DNA from: Clostridia bacterium
GTDB lineage: Bacteria > Bacillota > DAOUPZ01
Assembly: GCA_030625885.1 (NCBI GenBank)
Contig: DAOUPZ010000008.1
Location: forward strand, 1-64,000
DNA length: 64,000 bases
Reading direction: 5' to 3'
In this document: one piece after another, positions 63,012 to 64,000 of the stretch
Layout: each line of letters starts with the position of its first letter
How positions within the stretch are numbered: the first letter of the stretch is position 1
The notes under the pieces: generated by a model
What the model was told of the DNA's origin: nothing
What the model saw: only the letters and a program-made list of their open reading frames with translations
The model's database searches: none
Position numbers and translations under genes: made by a program

Positions 63012-63857
63012 ATGATGTTTACGAAGAAAAAAAGTTTTATCGTTGGGTTAATGATTTGTGTTGTGTCGTTGGCAGTGATTGTATCTGGCTGTGGTGGGAA
63101 TCAAGATGATGCAGAACAGATAGGTGATGCGTTAACTGGTAGCATTACCATTGCAGGCTCTACATCCGTTCAACCGCTATCAGAAGTATTAGCAGAAAAA
63201 TTCATGGAAGTACATCCAAATGTAAGAATCAATGTGCAAGGCGGCGGGTCAACTGCTGGGGTACAAGCGGCAACAACGGGTACAGCGGAGATTGGGGCAT
63301 CCTCCAGAGAGTTGAAAGAATCCGAAAAAGGATTAAATGAATTTGTAGTTTGTAAAGATGGTATAGCAATTGTTGTTAGCCCTGAAAACAAAGTAACTGA
63401 TTTAACATTAGAACAAGTGAAGAAAATCTATCTTGGTGAAATTAAAAATTGGCAAGAAGTTGGCGGCAATGATGCGGAAATTCATGTTGTGAGCCGGGAA
63501 GAAGGATCAGGGACAAGAGGGGCATTTGAAGAATTAGTAATGGAAAAAGAGGCTGTTATTGATACAGCTACCATTCAGAATTCTACAGGTGCGGTAGCAA
63601 CTTATGTAGCAAGTGATGAAAATTCAATGGGCTATGTTTCCTTAACGGGTCTAGGTGACCGTGTTAAAGCGATAACTGTTGAAGGGGCTGAAGCGACAAC
63701 GGAAGCGATTAAAGATGGTTCTTATAAAGTAGCAAGACCGTTTCTTTACCTTACGAAAGAAGAACCTGGGGGTCTGGTAAAAGATTACTTTGATTTTGTT
63801 GCCAGTGAAGAAGGTACAAAAATTATAGAAGAAGAAGGTTTAGTTGCTGCTCAATAA
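63012..63857 (+). CDS. pstS: Phosphate-binding lipoprotein PstS
   Basis: 281 residues from the ATG at 63012 (GTAGGAGGG seven bases before). Lipoprotein signal ending VIVSGC. The mature part is a type II periplasmic binding fold with the phosphate site: AGSTSVQPLSE, GGGSTAGVQAA, SREEGSGTRGAFEEL, and NSTGAVATYVASDENSMGYV. It delivers phosphate to the PstCAB transporter, whose genes should follow beyond the window. Controlled by the Pho box just upstream. Confidence 0.95.
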   Translation: MMFTKKKSFIVGLMICVVSLAVIVSGCGGNQDDAEQIGDALTGSITIAGSTSVQPLSEVLAEKFMEVHPNVRINVQGGGSTAGVQAATTGTAEIGASSRELKESEKGLNEFVVCKDGIAIVVSPENKVTDLTLEQVKKIYLGEIKNWQEVGGNDAEIHVVSREEGSGTRGAFEELVMEKEAVIDTATIQNSTGAVATYVASDENSMGYVSLTGLGDRVKAITVEGAEATTEAIKDGSYKVARPFLYLTKEEPGGLVKDYFDFVASEEGTKIIEEEGLVAAQ

Positions 63858-63891
63858 TTTGTAACTCTTTATCCAAATAACAACATATGAA

Positions 63892-63919
63892 AAAGGAAGC
63901 TTTATTATGGGCTTCTTTT
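63892..63919 (+). terminator. Terminator after pstS
   Basis: AAAGGAAGC pairs with GCTTCTTTT, followed by T residues. As it directly follows pstS it may lower expression of any downstream pst genes. A CCTTCAGCCTTCAGC tract begins after it. Confidence 0.75.
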
Positions 63920-64000
63920 TTTGTTTTTTACCTTCAGCCTTCAGCATCATTAATCTTTCCCTTTAAGCTAATAGCTAAAATGTCTTTTTCTTCTCTCTTT

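Overview
The window is about 64 kb of AT-rich chromosome from a spore-forming, motile, low-GC Firmicute, most likely an anaerobe of the Clostridia or Negativicutes type. Evidence: two SPOCS (DUF3794) spore-coat-like proteins, a T-box leader, c-di-GMP-I and glycine riboswitches, RecD2, YlmH, DacF, a PhoP/PhoR pair with a Pho box at pstS, a CBS/DRTGG manganese pyrophosphatase and an ECF sigma factor with a DUF4367 partner. I cannot name a genus. No tRNA, rRNA, CRISPR array, prophage or intact insertion sequence was found.

Layout. 0-7.5 kb: the 3' end of a SelO gene with higher GC than its surroundings, an HD-domain gene broken by a 50-bp tandem duplication, an AEC transporter, a MocR regulator divergent from a GNAT acetyltransferase, a c-di-GMP-I riboswitch before a frameshifted small ORF, a molybdopterin-fold protein and an ArsC-like protein. 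7.5-30.6 kb: a signalling block with four chemoreceptors, a Cache histidine kinase, a REC-PAS-GGDEF-EAL protein and a partner-switching operon (PAS-SpoIIE phosphatase, RsbW-like kinase, chemoreceptor, STAS protein). It also holds an FG-GAP/DUF3160 pair, the pyrophosphatase and RNase HI. Two of the chemoreceptors share a duplicated structured leader of about 240 bp. 30.6-38.3 kb: a Cys-repeat protein, two SPOCS paralogues and a glycosyltransferase (a likely spore-surface cluster), then a two-component system, HtrA, YlmH and a DUF2892 protein.

38.5-46.1 kb: an ECF sigma/anti-sigma pair followed by two divergent genes for exported proteins whose promoters share the same two-block motif, small membrane proteins, and a compact unit made of a consensus sigma-A promoter, tandem glycine riboswitch, 36-aa Cys-containing protein and terminator. 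An esterase, DacF and a zinc-ribbon protein follow. 46.2-56.4 kb: RecD2, a 1-Cys-type peroxiredoxin, a GGDEF-EAL protein, a T-box leader before a phenylacetate-CoA ligase, a DnaJ-domain protein and an AarF/UbiB kinase. 56.6-64 kb: PhoP-PhoR-DUF1232, a LysR regulator with a YeiH-type exporter, a second c-di-GMP-I riboswitch before an unknown 81-aa protein, and pstS behind four 11-bp-spaced Pho repeats.

Cyclic-di-GMP runs through the window: two GGDEF-EAL proteins with intact motifs and two c-di-GMP-I riboswitches that both precede small uncharacterised ORFs. The spacers carry several dispersed repeat families. The strongest candidates for undescribed biology are the glycine-riboswitch small protein (42766-43275), the duplicated leader RNA in front of two chemoreceptors (7718-7958 and 17690-17936), and the small proteins behind the c-di-GMP riboswitches.
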